Of a DNA stretch of 64,000 nt, positions 33,386 to 46,012 are shown in pieces (positions within the stretch are counted from its first letter, which is position 1; every line of letters starts with the position of its first letter). The notes under the pieces are model-generated. The model ran no database searches. It had not been told where the DNA came from and saw only the letters and a program-made list of their open reading frames with translations. The position numbers and the translations under genes were made by a program. The stretch is taken from NCBI GenBank assembly GCA_027475525.1, contig JAMWFC010000034.1, positions 186,001-250,000 on the forward strand, read 5' to 3'. This DNA is from Macrolepiota albuminosa (lineage: Eukaryota; Basidiomycota; Agaricomycetes; Agaricales; Agaricaceae).

Positions 33386-36300
33386 ATTATGGGCCCTGCA
33401 AGCAGTCTACTCAACACTGCATCATCCAGCTCTGGAGATTCATTCAAATTCCCAAAACTCAATAGCAAAAACTATGCACTGTGGACTGAGCACATGAAGG
33501 CCACCCTGCAGTCTCACTATCTCTGGCTCATTGTCACTGGTGATGAAGAGCAACCCTCAAAACTGTTGAGCATGAAACTGAAGCCATCTGGAAAATTAAG
33601 AAAAAGGACTACCTTGAGTGGACATTGCAGGATCAGGCAGCATAGGGCTTGATAAAATCTGCAGCTGAGAGCTCCCAGTGGCCCCATGTAACTGATAAGA
33701 CAACTGCAAAAGCAATGTGGAATGGTTAGAAAGCCCTACATGTTACAAATCAGCAAAAGATCAATGTTCACTACTACTTCAAGGATCTTTATACTTGGAA
33801 GTATGCTGATGGCACCAGCATGGCTTACCACATTGCTGTGATGCTTGACATCAAAAACAAGATCATTGCAGCTGGCAAAGAACTCCCCAACATTCATGTC
33901 ATCCACACACTCATGCTCTCATTGCCATGCACATTGTCATGGGACCTTATTAAAATTCAACTGTTTGGAAATGGAAACACTCATCTCCAAGGATGTATCA
34001 ACTCAACTCCAAGCCAAATATAACCACCAATTCCACAATAAAGAGAACAAGACAGCTCTGCTTGCTTCAAAGAAGTCTGACAGCAAGAAGAAAGACTGAA
34101 AGCCAGCAGCTGATAACGACTGTTGCTACTGTCAGGGGCTTGGTCACTGGATCAACAAGTGCCCTAAGTGCATTGAGGATGAGAAGAAGAAAAATGCTGG
34201 TGATAGTTTGAAAGCTGCCAACCTTGCCATCACTGATCTCTGAGAACTTTGCCATAAACCTGGGCAAGTGTATATGGCCAGAAAATTTAACCATACTGGT
34301 GATGTGCTCCTTGATTCTGGCACAACATCACATATGTTTTTTGACCTGTCATTCTTTGTCATGTACATGCCAGTGACCATCAATTCAGACAACAACTGGA
34401 TTTCAGTAGAAGACACCCATAACATACCTGTGGCAGGGTGTGGGACTGTAAAATTTCAAATGCAGTCACTGAATGGTCCCAAAACAGTTACCTTGACCAA
34501 TGTCCTCCATGTTCCTAAGATCACTGCCAATCTTGTCAGTTTTGGAATCTTGAAACATCAGGGTGCAACTTACAAGAGTTATATGGAGGGATCTGAAACT
34601 GGGCTAGTCATGTTGAAGAATAAGGTAGAGTTATTCCATATATTGCTATTGGGTAGCACTGGTACCTTGTATCATATCATCTGCACTGCAATTCAAACTG
34701 AGTCTGCTTATATTGCAAGTGGGAGTCTCCATCTGTGGCATTGTTGCCTCAGACACTTAAACCATGACACAATCAGGAATATGCAATGAAATAACACAGT
34801 AACAGGCTTTACCATTACATCCTCCACCACCTATGACCATGTTTGCAAGAGCTGCACCCTTGACAAGTCACATCACACACCTCTCCTTCATGTGAGCACC
34901 ACTACTTACAATAAGATGGGCCTTGTTGTAGTTGATCTTACTAGTCTGATGTCTATTGAGACATGGACAGGAATGCAATATGCCCTGGTTGTTGTTTAAG
35001 TAAGCTCTCAGTTCACAGTTGGTCAGCTGCTGAGACTAAGGAGCAAAGTAGGTGCTGTGCTACAAGACATCATTGTGATGCTAGAGAGACAGTCAGAGTT
35101 AAAGCTAAAGTGGATACATTCAGATATAGGAGCAGAGTTTTTGATGGAGCTACTCATTGACTTTTGCCATTGCAATAGAGTCCTTCACAAGACAACAGTT
35201 CCCTCCACACCAAAGCAGAACAGGATAGCTGAAAGAGCCATCACTGTGCTCTTCAAAATGGTGCATTGCATGCTACACTCAGCTGGGATGGACCTGCACT
35301 ACTAGGGTGAGGCCTTCATATTTGAAGCTGCTTACCTACTCAAACCTGATGTCTTACACCTATGGATTTAGATCCATCACATATGTCAATATCCCTAAGA
35401 AACTCCAAGGAGGAAAGCTAGAGATCATGTCAGTCATGTGCTGCATGATCAGCTGATGTACCAACAAAACAAAGGGCTACAGACTTGAAGATGTCAAAAC
35501 TGGCAAGCTCATCATGGCAAGAGATGTGTGTTTTGTAAAAGATGATAGTCCTGTGGATTTAGTAGAATTTAAGCACAAGGTAACCTGCCATCTGCAGAGG
35601 ACTTAGCAGCTTTAGTCTCAGAAGACACTGCCAACATCACTTCTGCTCCAGCATCTACCAAAATACTGCCCCCAGAACCTCCCCCCCCCCCTGTTGTTCC
35701 TAAGTCTACACCAACTGCCACCACATCTAAGGCCTCAAAATGAGACAACATGCATTGGAGAAACCATCTGATGTGTACCTGTTACCAGATCAAATACTAT
35801 GGCATTGTAGCCATGGATGACAAATCCTCAGAAGAAGACCATAATGGTCAGCATAGAGCCTATGTTGCCTTCATAGAAAACAAACCAAAAACTTACCATG
35901 AAGCCATGTCCTCTACATGGTTAAAGCAGTGGAAGGAGGCAATCACAACTGAGTACAAGACCTTGCAAATGACCAGTACTTTCAAGTGGGTCTCCATGGC
36001 TATCTGAAGGTCAAAAAGCCATTCAAAGTCACATTGTGTTTTGTGTGAAGCACAATGGCAATGGAAATGTCTCCAAGTACAAGGCTTGGATTGTTGCAAA
36101 GGGCTTCTCACAAGTCTATGGTCAAGACTTTACTGAAATATTCTTCTCTGTTGCCAAGTTCACTACCCTGCAGACCCTGTTATCTGTTGTCATCTGCAAA
36201 GACTGGGAGCTACATCAAGTCAATGTTGTTGCAGCTTACCTTTGTGGAGACCTCAAAGAAAAAATATATATGACAATACCTGAGGAAGTAACTATTGAAG

Positions 36301-36400
36301 GGAGGACTGGTGGCTATCTGAGGCTGAAAAAGCCTCTCTACAGGCTTAAACAGGCAAGATGGCAGTGGAAAACCAACACCTCTTCTTTTCTCTTCTCCTT
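33386..36400 (+). pseudogene. Copia element 2 polyprotein remnant
   Basis: Gag starts near 33389 (FKFPKLNSKNYALWTEHM). A zinc knuckle CYCQGLGHWINKC lies near 34120-34160 and the protease reads LLDSGTTSHMF near 34310. The integrase zinc domain is LWHCCLRHLNHDTIRNM ... CKSCTLDKSH (34730-34870), followed by core fragments (SDIGAEF, TPKQNRIAERA, 35118-35245). RT starts near 35880 with ARWVVAKGFSQ-like and ELHQVNVVAAYL blocks and stops near 36370 (LYRLKQARWQW). Stops and frameshifts occur in every domain. Confidence 0.8.
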
Positions 36401-36559
36401 CTCTCTCAAGAGATTGGCAAATCCTGCTCACTTGGTTTGCAAACATCACCCCACTTCTTTTCAGGCCCAGATGCATTTCTCTCTTGACTAACACAACAAA
36501 AGATCACTAAAACATATCTAACAACATTGGCATCCCTCCTTTCAACATTCCATTCATGT

Positions 36560-37750
36560 TCTCTTTATTCAACAACATTCCTTATCAAACTTCCACATCT
36601 GACATGTTCCAAACTTTTGATTTCCTACATTTCACTCATACTGTTCAACAATTCCTCCCTCACTTGTTCAGCAATTGCCAATAAACATTCCATTGTCACC
36701 TTGCTCTCTCAAATCAAATATCAAGCTTCTACCTTGCATGCTGAAGTTGCTGGATGCTTTGTAGCAGCACTTCTTGTTCATGGTGAAGGACTGCATATTG
36801 TTTTCTCAGACTACCTACCCCTTGTAAGATGGTCAATAACTTCTTCTGGAAATATTACTGCCTTCCACTATTGGCTTAAAGACATTCTTTCCTGCCAACA
36901 ATCTCAGATTTACATATCTCACATGAAATCACACATGCATAACAGCTTCTGACTGGCTTGGCTTTGCATGCATACTCTTTATCAAACCCTCCACCTGTCT
37001 TCCCCACATCTTTGTTTATCCTTCAGCCATTTTGCATCTTCTCAAATTCAGAGGGTTTTGTAGAGGGCAACTTGCAACAGATCATTGACACAAACACACA
37101 ACATTCTTTAACACTTATTCTGTTTGGTCAAAGCTCCTTGTAGTCTCCAACCTTTACAATCTGTGCCATCTCCCTTCTTTTTCCTATGAGTGATCCCCAT
37201 ACACTTATTTAGCAGTTATCCAATTATACATCCAAAGTGCTCAATTGGACTCTGGGGATATCTTGTCCACTCATTTAAACAATGGCTGTTCTCCTTGGTG
37301 TAGATTTGGCTGTGACCACATCAAAACTATGCACTATTTGTTCATCTGCTGTCTGCAGTTTGATTTTCTTTGCACAGCCACTTCTACACATGTTTTGGAG
37401 ACAATGAATGATATTTTCTCCTCACAAATGAGTCACAAATAAAACTTCACATTGCAAGCATTGCCCACTCTCTCTTTCAGGACTCTATTGTCTGGCCTGC
37501 ATATTATTCTAAATAATATCTGGGCTTCACTCCAATTATTACAGACTTGCCATGGCATTCTAGACAAAGTGTGTTAAGTCTATGGCATATCAAGTCCATT
37601 AGGCCAGCAGGGCATATCTGGGCTACTGTTAGGAGGAAAGGATTTCAGGACAAGTTCTTGTCAGAAAAGAGGCTACAACAACAAATTCCAGAGGTTGTGG
37701 AAGACATTTTCTCTGTGTAATTTTTCACCTTTATTATACAGTTTATATTC
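36560..37750 (+). pseudogene. LINE (non-LTR retrotransposon) 3' remnant with RNase H
   Basis: 36690-36950 reads as an RNase H domain of a LINE polyprotein (ASTLHAEVAGCFVAALL, then IVFSDYLPLV). Further on, near 37300-37390, comes a cysteine/histidine cluster (WCRFGCDHIKTMHYLFICC), which in fungal LINEs sits at the C-terminus. Several stops break the frame. The RT part is missing or was joined away at the copia boundary. No poly(A) tail is evident. Confidence 0.5.
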
Positions 37751-37815
37751 CAGAAAGGTTAATATCTGAATTATGTTATATAATGTAGCTGGGAATTCAT
37801 TTGTCATTTGTCATT

Positions 37816-38000
37816 TGCTAGTTGAAGGGGCCACACTTGTCTGAATAATAGCTAAAGGACCAGAGCACCTCAAAGGCTAAAAGTAGTACTAACAGATAGT
37901 GCTGAAAGAATAGAAACAGTAAAGTGACAGAATGTCAGAAGAAATAAGAAAATGAAAGAATGAGGAGTGAACAAAGGAAGGAATGAGGAGTCCCCTGACA
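37816..38000 (-). repeat. Lone chromovirus LTR copy
   Basis: Matches 32205-32411 in the same orientation with scattered differences and small deletions. No polypurine tract or primer site is visible beside it, so it may be a solo LTR or the far LTR of the same element. Confidence 0.6.
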
Positions 38001-39066
38001 ATTTAAGAGGTCAACACCATGGATTAATATAATCTGAGTAGTTACTTGTGAGTAAATGCAAGTTTCCAACTTGACTAACAGTTGCACCATCATAATTAAG
38101 TTCCAGTGCCACTGGATCAATTTTCCTGGTGTCATTTGGCACCCTCATCCATAGTCATGACACTACAAAACACTTTGCTCATCTGTGTGGCACAGTTGCA
38201 CCTGCTTTGACTTTTCCTCTGCCTCCAGCATGTACCACTGAGCATCATGTGCTGGATGCACACTCTTTTGTTCAATTTGTACAGATAGATATCCATGTGT
38301 CTCAGGAAGACATCCTACCTATTCTGTGTCTCTTAGACTGATCAGTCATTCTCAAAAAGAATAGTCCCTTGCATCTTTGTGTCTGTGATCATACATTACC
38401 AGAATATTAGCTTATGTAAGGACAACATCTTGTATTCACAATGTATCTAGTCTAATCTAATAATTCAGTCTGTTTCAGCTACTGTGTGATACATGCAACA
38501 TTGTTCTAACTGTAACCAACAGGTACACAAACTAAATCCCTGTCATTTGGCTTGCTCTGCAGTAAAGTGAGACCCCACAATTCCTTTACACCAACATTCA
38601 TATCATCTCGAGAACAAGCACAAGTACAAATATTTAAGAGTAATCATTGTTGTTTAAGGAAGTCAATGTCTAGAGACGGAACAATGAAATTGGGAGTGAG
38701 AAGCAGAGGAAGACAGCATGTGCGATGAGTGTGCATAGCTGTTAAATCAACTCAGATACGTAAATAAGTTCTCACCATCCCAATCTCCAGTTTAAATTCT
38801 ACAGTAAGAAACAGTCCATTGAGGTACACATACATACAAAGGTGATCCCAGTGTCCCGATAATGATCTGAATTGAACGTCCGGTTCTTTTTAGCAATGGG
38901 TGCAGCGAAGTCTTGTGCTGGGTTCCTTCTAAGTTTTGAGCAGGTACTCCCAGCGACTGCACATCCCAGTGCATGATCTAAGGCTATAGCGTGCGTGATT
39001 ACTGGCTTAAACTGGAATCTCGTGGACGGAGGAAGGAGAGAGTAAGTGTCCGAAAGATATTGCTGT
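38001..39066. other. No recognisable gene
   Basis: About 1.07 kb of intergenic sequence. Frames at 38129-38341 (plus) and 38974-38792 (minus) are short and show no known motif. A homopolymer-free, AT-moderate stretch; nothing supportable is seen. Confidence 0.5.
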
Positions 39067-40827
39067 CTAAGTTGAAGCGCATACAGTCGTATTGATTCTC
39101 TTACTCGGCTCCATCCCCCCTTGGCGTGGTGGATCGGACGGGAGGTGTCCCCACGTGCTCATTCGTGTCTGTGGATATACTTCGTGCTGTGACCACCTCC
39201 TCACCTCGGCTAATGACCCCTCAACAGACTCAGCCCATCGTCGATAGGCGCTCGGCGCCACAGTCGGTCGTACAAGACCAGAGGCGAACGGGTCCTTGAG
39301 GTCCGTGCAGTCCTCATCGTCAAATGTGACATCCGTCGCATCCCGCTTGTTTTTCGGGACATGCGCCGAGTGCGCCCAGGACCACGCTCTCTCTCTGCAA
39401 AGGACAGGCATCGGCGTCGCAACGCGTACCAATGCCGGGTTACACGCAGGACTCGGGAATGGCACGGCGTTATTGATAATCGAGGAGTGCTCCTTGACAT
39501 CTGGTGCTGGGACGATGGGGTTTGTTGCTATGCATGTCACGCTGGAGGAAGGAGATGGTGATATTTGTTTTGGTATGTATGGGGAAAGTTTGCCGATTTC
39601 AAATTCGTGTTCTAGGTCGGAAGTCGGTGCAAGAGATATCCGTTTGAAAGGTGACCGTTTTGGATACGGAGAGAAGAACGAAGAAGAGGCTGAAATGCCG
39701 TCGCGTTTGTGTCTTGGCTTGAAGAGATTGAGCTTGATCGGGGAAATAAAAGTGTTTGAGAAGAGGCTGAAATGCCGTCGCGTTTGTGTCTTGGCTTGAA
39801 GAGATTGAGCTTGATCGGGGAAATAAAAGTGTTTGGCGGGGACGACGGGGGGATGAGGGGGTCGAGACGCATGGGCGTCGGCGAGGGAGGCGAAGAACGG
39901 ATACGCGTCATTGGGCGGCAAGGAACATGTGGAGTCCCGTTAGACGTCGAAGTTGATCCCGCCCGTATATCGCGGAGGGCCAGGTGGTCAGAACAGTTGT
40001 AGTACGCTACAAACACAAGGAGTAGGGCGATAACCGTAAATGCAATGTCGAAGATGTGGAAAATGTACGTAGCGATGGGAACGTGGTCAGATGAGATGGC
40101 GAAGAGGGAGACAAGTGTCGAAGAGGCTGCGGGTGAGCCAATGGCTGTAGGGATGCCGAACGAAGTAGAAATTATGAACGACAGTTGGACAGAAAGGATA
40201 AGGAAGAGATTGGTTTTGCTAGAGGGTGCAAGGATCGCGCGCTGTTGTGGAGAGTGGTGCCGCTGGGAGAGAGCAGGCTCTGATGAAAACTGAGATTGCT
40301 TGACTTCAAAATTTGTGAATTGGAACGATACATGCGAAGGTGTAGGAGACGGAGGAATGGGGTGAGCATTACGGGGAGGAATCGAGTCCTTCGACTTGCA
40401 AGGAAGAGAAGAACAGTAGTACTCAGACTAGCAACGATGAATATGAGGAATAGTACGGAGGAGACTTGAGAGAGACGGGGTAAGATTGAAAGAAAGGTGG
40501 CTGCAGACTCGTTAGAACATGTTCTGGCCAATTACTCTGACACTTACCACATATGAGAAGCAGGGCAGTCGTAGCCAACATCGGCACGGGCGCACAGGCC
40601 AATCCTTGTAAATGCAAAACGGACCCACCCAGAGCCGCAGCAATCAAGGTCTGCAGAACAGCCTGTACTAGGGATTCCTCAATCAGCCCCAAACCCCCAG
40701 ACACCAGAGAAAGCAAGGCTAAGAGTGGTATTGGTGTGCATATTGAACGAATTCCAATGCGAAGGACTACGGGCACAGCGAAGGGGGGTACAACCAGGTA
40801 GAAGACAGACAGGTAAGGGGGAGCCAT
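39067..40827 (-). CDS. Multipass membrane protein of unknown function, paralogue 1 (one frameshift)
   Basis: Exon 1 is 40827-40548 and exon 2 is 40500-39067, with a 47-bp intron (G|GTAAGTG ... CTGCAG). The N-terminal half holds several hydrophobic helices (PLLALLSLVSGGLGLI, TLIAAALGGSVLHLQ, VLFLIFIVASLSTTVLLFLA, LFLILSVQLSFIISTSF, IFHIFDIAFTVIALLLVFV). The C-terminal half is a Ser/Pro-rich tail with RAWSW, DLKDPFA, SAYRRWA and RMSTWGHLP, all shared with the gene at 48132-49720. The 77-bp duplication at 39683-39836 breaks the frame and its removal restores it. One further frameshift near 40400, just after LLFLASRR, remains, so the gene may be inactive here or hold a sequence error. Function unknown; membrane location is inferred from the helices. 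Confidence 0.7.
39683..39836. repeat. Exact 77-bp tandem duplication I
   Basis: 39683-39759 repeats at 39760-39836, within the tail of membrane protein paralogue 1. The two minus-strand frames (from 40016 and 39921) become one when 77 bases are removed. Confidence 0.95.
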
Positions 40828-43095
40828 AAACGATACATGAATGGTGGCGGCATAATTAAGAGCATCGAGGCTTCTTCACGTGATGGCGAGTCCGATGTTG
40901 GCAACCACGCGCTGTTTGCCTTTTCATGGATTCACCCACAAAATGCATCCTTCCAGTTCTGTTGATCATCTCCACAGCAACTATTGTAGAGACCTCTGCA
41001 CCAGACTCGTGCCTGCACTCTTGTAAACGAATAAAGAGCCAGGACACCACGTCGGTGTTTTCCGGTTCACATAGCACCTTCTACAACTGAGCAGGCCAAG
41101 AGATGCTATCACCATGAATCCCACCTAGTAAAGAAATGTTCATCTTAATCACGCTTCTCAACCTCTTCTTCCTACGCATCAAATCGGAGCTTGTCATCCC
41201 AAGATAAGTCACAAGGATTCAGCTGCTCTTAGAGTATCGTCACTTGACCCAAGTCACCGACCCTTAGGCAGTGTGTTCTGAAAGGACGAGTATCCAATCT
41301 GGGCCAGAGTGAACACCCGTGTCATATGCATATGTGTGAACCTGCAGACTTTACAAAATCAACGTGTAAGAAGAGTAGATAAGAAAAGAGTAAGAGATGT
41401 AGGGTTAAGGAAAGGATGGGCGCAATCATGACTACACTGAAAGCAAACTTTACCTTCAGATACGTATTTCTGATAACCTCGCTTTCTCGGCAACTAGGCC
41501 GGCGTCTTCGCCTCACTGACATCGCAAACTTTTCGCACATGTAGCTACGTTATCTTGGTAAGATATCAAACCTAAAATTCACTTCATGGACCACATGTTC
41601 ACCGAACAAAGACGGACCGGGTAAGTTGTTCTAGTGCAATACAAATGTTGCCTTAAGATATCACTATTGCGCAATATTACGAGGTGAAAGTTGGCGCATG
41701 ATCTTTTGTGAACCTCTCAAGCGCAAAAATCACGTCACTGGAGCGAATTCTGACTGAGTCGATCATCTTCTACGGCTGATTATCTTATCCTCAAGGTCAA
41801 GATACAGTAAATGTAAGCTCTGGGAATGAAAATTTGGACTAATCACGATTCCAGCAAAGACCCGGAGTTTCTCCACTTAGTCCTCGGGATGGGTGCCACT
41901 GTGCGGACCATTTTCCTCATCACATACTTCACCCATCGTCTCAATGGAATAAAGACGAGAAAGATTGGAAATCACCGCTATATATCTATAAATGGCGAAG
42001 GTAAGAACCAAGTCACACGCTACGCGCAGATATAATAATAGGTGTTAATAGCCGTTTTGCTCGCATCGATTGAGTGAACTACACTGGGTCATGAGCCGAA
42101 GACGAGTTAAGTAATAATGGTGTTTTATCCCTAAGCCAACTCGACGGCCTTCCTATGTATCTATAATATCATTCGTCAGTCTTTTCCTACGAGGTCACTC
42201 CTTATACTCTTGGTTCGATACTCGATGCCAAACTTGATTCACCGAAGCTGTTGCCTTGATGAGGGCTGTCGCTCGATTATGAACGTTTAAAGTTCTGTCT
42301 TCGAAATGTCATTCGTCCCTGCTACATGTAGGTGCCGACCAGTGAATCGCGTCGTAAGCTCTGAAATGAAAATGTATTGTAGGAGCGTAGCTATTAAAGA
42401 TGTCCGTACACTCCTAAAATGGAATAGATAAAGCTTAAGGAAAACATATCTACCGAATTGACTACTCGAGGTGGGTCACCTGTGTCACACCATTTTAGGC
42501 TTTCTCCATCTGTATTACAGCCCACGGTACGTGCACGTATGTGCAGTCCATATCGTTGGTACTATGTAATCTGTCTTCTGTACCGTGACAGAGTACAATA
42601 ACTGGTCGTCAAAGACAGATACTCGTTATCAAGCTTCATTCGACGTTCAAATCATTATGTGAGTTCGCATGCCTCGATTCTTTGCAGCACGATTAAAATC
42701 AAGAAGGTAATATTCCTACCATATCTTTGGGACATCATACACCTACTACAAGGGCCACTTATACCCCAGTGAGTTTCAGTTTCCTTCCGGGATCTGTTTC
42801 TTGTGCGCGTAATGACCCGACAGCTGCTTTACAATGATTAACAAAGAAAATTAATATTGGGGACCGTAGATGACGGCAGAGTCCCTAGATCCTTCAAATA
42901 TGAATCCGGATACTCTATCATTACAACAATCTGCATGTAAAAGGTGTGATAAAGTTAAGTCGTCTCCAAAACAGTTGTGGAGGTGCAACGTTACGTGCCA
43001 ATGACAGTGAATGATTGAATGTGTCGGAGCAGAGGAGAGTAGGATGAACGTTCCTACTTGTCAGGAAATGCCAGGGTCAGAGGAACATCCTCACT
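40828..43095. other. No recognisable gene
   Basis: About 2.3 kb between the membrane protein gene and the first terpene synthase. The longest frames (40856-41077 and 41322-41540 minus, 41826-42035 plus) are short, overlap in conflicting ways and show no motif. Nothing supportable is seen. Confidence 0.5.
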
Positions 43096-43104
43096 TATAT
43101 ATAA
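43096..43104 (+). promoter_or_regulatory. TATA-like box of terpene synthase 1
   Basis: TATATATAA ends 54 bp before the ATG at 43159, a reasonable core-promoter position for a fungal gene. Confidence 0.5.
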
Positions 43105-43158
43105 GACTTTGTGGGCAGGTTGAAGACGACAGGTTTTGGACAGAAAACCACACTAAAG

Positions 43159-44385
43159 ATGAGCATTGACCCCTCAGAATCCGTCTTTACCCTCCCAAAG
43201 GTCCTCGACAACTGGCCCTGGAAGCGTAATATCAATTCGCATTACCTCGAAGTCAAAGCAGAATCATCAGCGTGGATTCGAAATTTCACCACCTTCACCC
43301 CCCATGTGCAACGATCGTTTGACTCAGGAAATTTTGGTGAGTCGTCTGCCTCGTGCTAGAGGATGATCTGGACTTTTAGCATTAGATCTCTTGGCTGCTC
43401 TCGCATATCCATTAGAGACCAAAGGTTTGCACATCGTCTTCTAGTCCATCCTCAATTACGCATCTTTTAAGCAGACGTCTTTCGCGCGAGCTGCTATCTC
43501 ATGAAACTGTTTTTCTTATTTGATGAATATACTGATGTGGCGACGCCACACGAAGCCCAGGAACAGAAAAACATAGTCATGGATGCTATACGAGATCCCA
43601 ATAAGGCAAGGCCAGTCGGCGAGTGTGTCCTGGGAGAAGCTGCGCGACAGTAAGTCCCGGGTGTGTTCAATGACTTTGAGAATTGATCACGATGTGGACC
43701 GTCTAGATTTTGGATACTGTCATCAAAATGTGCTTGCGAAGGTTCACGCCGTCGATTTATCCAGACGTTTGAGGAATACACTACCGCAGTCGTTCAACAA
43801 GCTCAGGATCGTGCTCAAAATTATATCAGAAACATTGAGGACTATCTTCTTGTTCGCCGTAACACAATCGGTGTAAAGCCGTCGTTGGTTATCCTTCAAT
43901 TCGGGCTCAATCTTCCAGATGAGATATTTGAAAATCCAGTCATTCAAAAACTTACGGATGCATGTATCGACATGATCTTGATTGATAATGTAAGTCTGCG
44001 AGTTTTTTGACGTTTAGTATGCAACTGTTTTCAACATGAAAACTAGGATCTGTGTTCTTACAACATCGAGCAAGCCCGTGGTGATGACGGCCATAACATT
44101 GTCACTACCATGATGCATAGCAAAAACTTCAATCTGAATGAAGCAATGCAATGGATTGGAAACTACTATGCAAAGCGTGTATGGAATTTCTTGGACGACT
44201 TACGTGATGTCCCATCATTTGGCAACAAGTTTCAAGGTGGAGTCGAACGCTACTTGGATGGCCTGGGGAACTGGGTCACAGCGAACAATTGCTGGCACTT
44301 CGAAAGTCACAGGTACTTCGCAGGGAGGGGGATGGAAATACAACAGAGTAGAAAGGTTACTTTGATTCCTCGATCTGTGTCCTGA
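43159..44385 (+). CDS. Sesquiterpene synthase 1 (class I terpene cyclase)
   Basis: Five exons: 43159-43336, 43386-43424, 43475-43649, 43707-43989 and 44047-44385. The four introns are 49-57 bp, GT-AG, with matching phases, giving 337 residues. The N-terminus has the family block DNWPWKRNINSHYLEVKAES. The aspartate-rich metal motif is DEYTD (about residues 89-93). The NSE metal motif is NDLCSYNIE (N225, S229, E233). A LLVRRNTIG segment holds the likely pyrophosphate-sensing arginine, and RY (about 314-315) lies near the end. All catalytic residues are present. The enzyme is expected to ionise farnesyl diphosphate and cyclise it in the cytosol; the product cannot be read from sequence. TATA-like box at 43096. 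A paralogue follows 378 bp downstream on the same strand. Confidence 0.92.
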
Positions 44386-44763
44386 ATTCAAGAATCAAAG
44401 TTAAAATTCTCAAAAAGCAAACTTTTAAAGCATGTACATAGTATTGTCTAGTAACGCTCTATATTGACTTGCCATATATTGCATCATTGAAGTTGTATGT
44501 TGGAAAAATCCCAGGTGCTCCATCACGACTAAAACTGAATCCGGTTAAATCAGATCAGATCAGACCATCAGATCTTCTTAATCAGGCCTGGCTAGCATGC
44601 ACCTATAACCGGCTGGCTCACGTCACAATGTGTCACCTCTCAAAATTCACGCTTCATTCATCCCCATTCATCCTTTCTGTATCATGAGGAAAACTATGAA
44701 TAGGTTTACAGGAGGAATGGACATCTGCTAGTCTAGTCCTGACAGTCGTTGTCCTCAGCAACG

Positions 44764-46012
44764 ATGATCACTGACTTTCTGGACTCTGTTTTCATGATGC
44801 CTGATACCCTTGCAAGCTGGCCCTGGAAGCGTAAGATCAATCCACATTACCATGAGGTCAAAGCAGAATCGTCAGTGTGGATTCAGAAGTTCACGACATT
44901 CGCGCCCCATATGCAACGAACTTTCGACCTCGGTAACTTTGGTAACTTTTGCATACTTACGTACTTGAAAGTGGTCTCAATTGTTCGGTCTTTAGCGCTG
45001 CTCGCTTCTCTCGCATATCCCTTGGAGAGTAAAGGTGTGCTAATCCTCTGGATGTCAAGACACTCGCCAATCATGCGTCAGACATCCTCCGGGCGGGTTG
45101 CGATCTCATGCACCTATATTTTTTCTTTGATGAATATACTGACGTTGCGACGCCATACGAAGCTCAACATCTGGCTACAGTCGTTATGGACGCTATACGC
45201 AATCCTGACAAGGCAAGGCCAGCTGGCGAGTCCATTGTCGGAGAAGTTGCCAGACAGTAAGTCCGAATGTATCCATCGATTTGGTATTAGTGTTATATGC
45301 TATAGCTTAGATTCTGGAAGCTGTCGTCGAAGTTCGGATGCGAGAGTGCACGTCGTGGATTTATTGAGACGTTTGAGGAATACACTACCTCAGTCGCTCA
45401 ACAAGCTCAAGATCGTGCTCAGAATCACATCAGGACCATTGATGACTATCTTCTCGTCCGCCGGAAAACAATTGGGGCACATCCGTCGTTTGCGCTTCTT
45501 CGATTTGAGCTCAATCTCCCAGATGAAGTCCTCGATGATCCTGTCATTCGTAGACTTACCACTGCCTGCGTTGATATGATCTTGATCGGTAATGTAACTC
45601 TGTGCTTTCTCGCTGCTTATTCTTCCCATCTTCAACTTTGAGCTAGGATTTGTGTTCTTATAACATCGAGCAAGCCCGTGGTGATGAAGGCCACAACATC
45701 GTCACCATCGTTATGCATAATAACAACCTTGGTTTGAGTGAAGCAATGAGTTGGATTGATAAATACCATGCAAAGCTTGTAGACAATTTCTTGAATGACC
45801 TACACGATGTCCCCTCATTTGGTGAAGAGTATCAAAGTGGGGTGGACCATTACTTGGACGGACTGGGAAACTGGGTGAGGGCAAATGATTGTTGGAGTTT
45901 TGAGAGCCACAGGTACTTCGCCAATGATGGCCTGGAAATTCAACGGAGTAGAAAGGTTGTTTTGCTTCCCCGGTCAGTGTCCTTAAAAAAGCCAATCTGT
46001 AATCCACGTTGA
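44764..46012 (+). CDS. Sesquiterpene synthase 2 (tandem paralogue)
   Basis: Exons 44764-44941, 44996-45034, 45082-45256, 45311-45593 and 45647-46012. The first four have exactly the lengths of those in the upstream gene (178, 39, 175, 283 bp), and all four introns sit at the same sites. The product is 346 residues, with a short C-terminal extension ([13 protein letters not shown]). I chose ATG 44764 because it aligns with the start of gene 1. The motifs DEYTD and [18 protein letters not shown] are intact, as are LVRRKTIG and ESHRYF. Both genes arose by tandem duplication and differ at many positions in the active-site half, so the products may differ. No P450 or transporter of a terpene cluster is visible nearby. 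Confidence 0.92.

Larger units (their letters stand above)
33053..36400 (+). mobile_element. Truncated Ty1/copia retrotransposon 2
   Basis: A 5' LTR (33053-33384) and primer site GATTATGGGCCC are followed by Gag, protease, integrase and part of RT. It loses similarity near 36400, before the YxDD box, and no 3' LTR is found. A LINE remnant follows directly, so the 3' part was deleted or replaced. Confidence 0.8.

Noticed and set aside
42211..42240. Possible tRNA B box (GGTTCGATACTC)
   Set aside because: No matching A box, acceptor stem or anticodon arm could be folded around it.
44749..44763. Extension of terpene synthase 2 upstream of ATG 44764
   Set aside because: It would need a non-ATG start; ATG 44764 gives the same exon 1 length as the paralogue.
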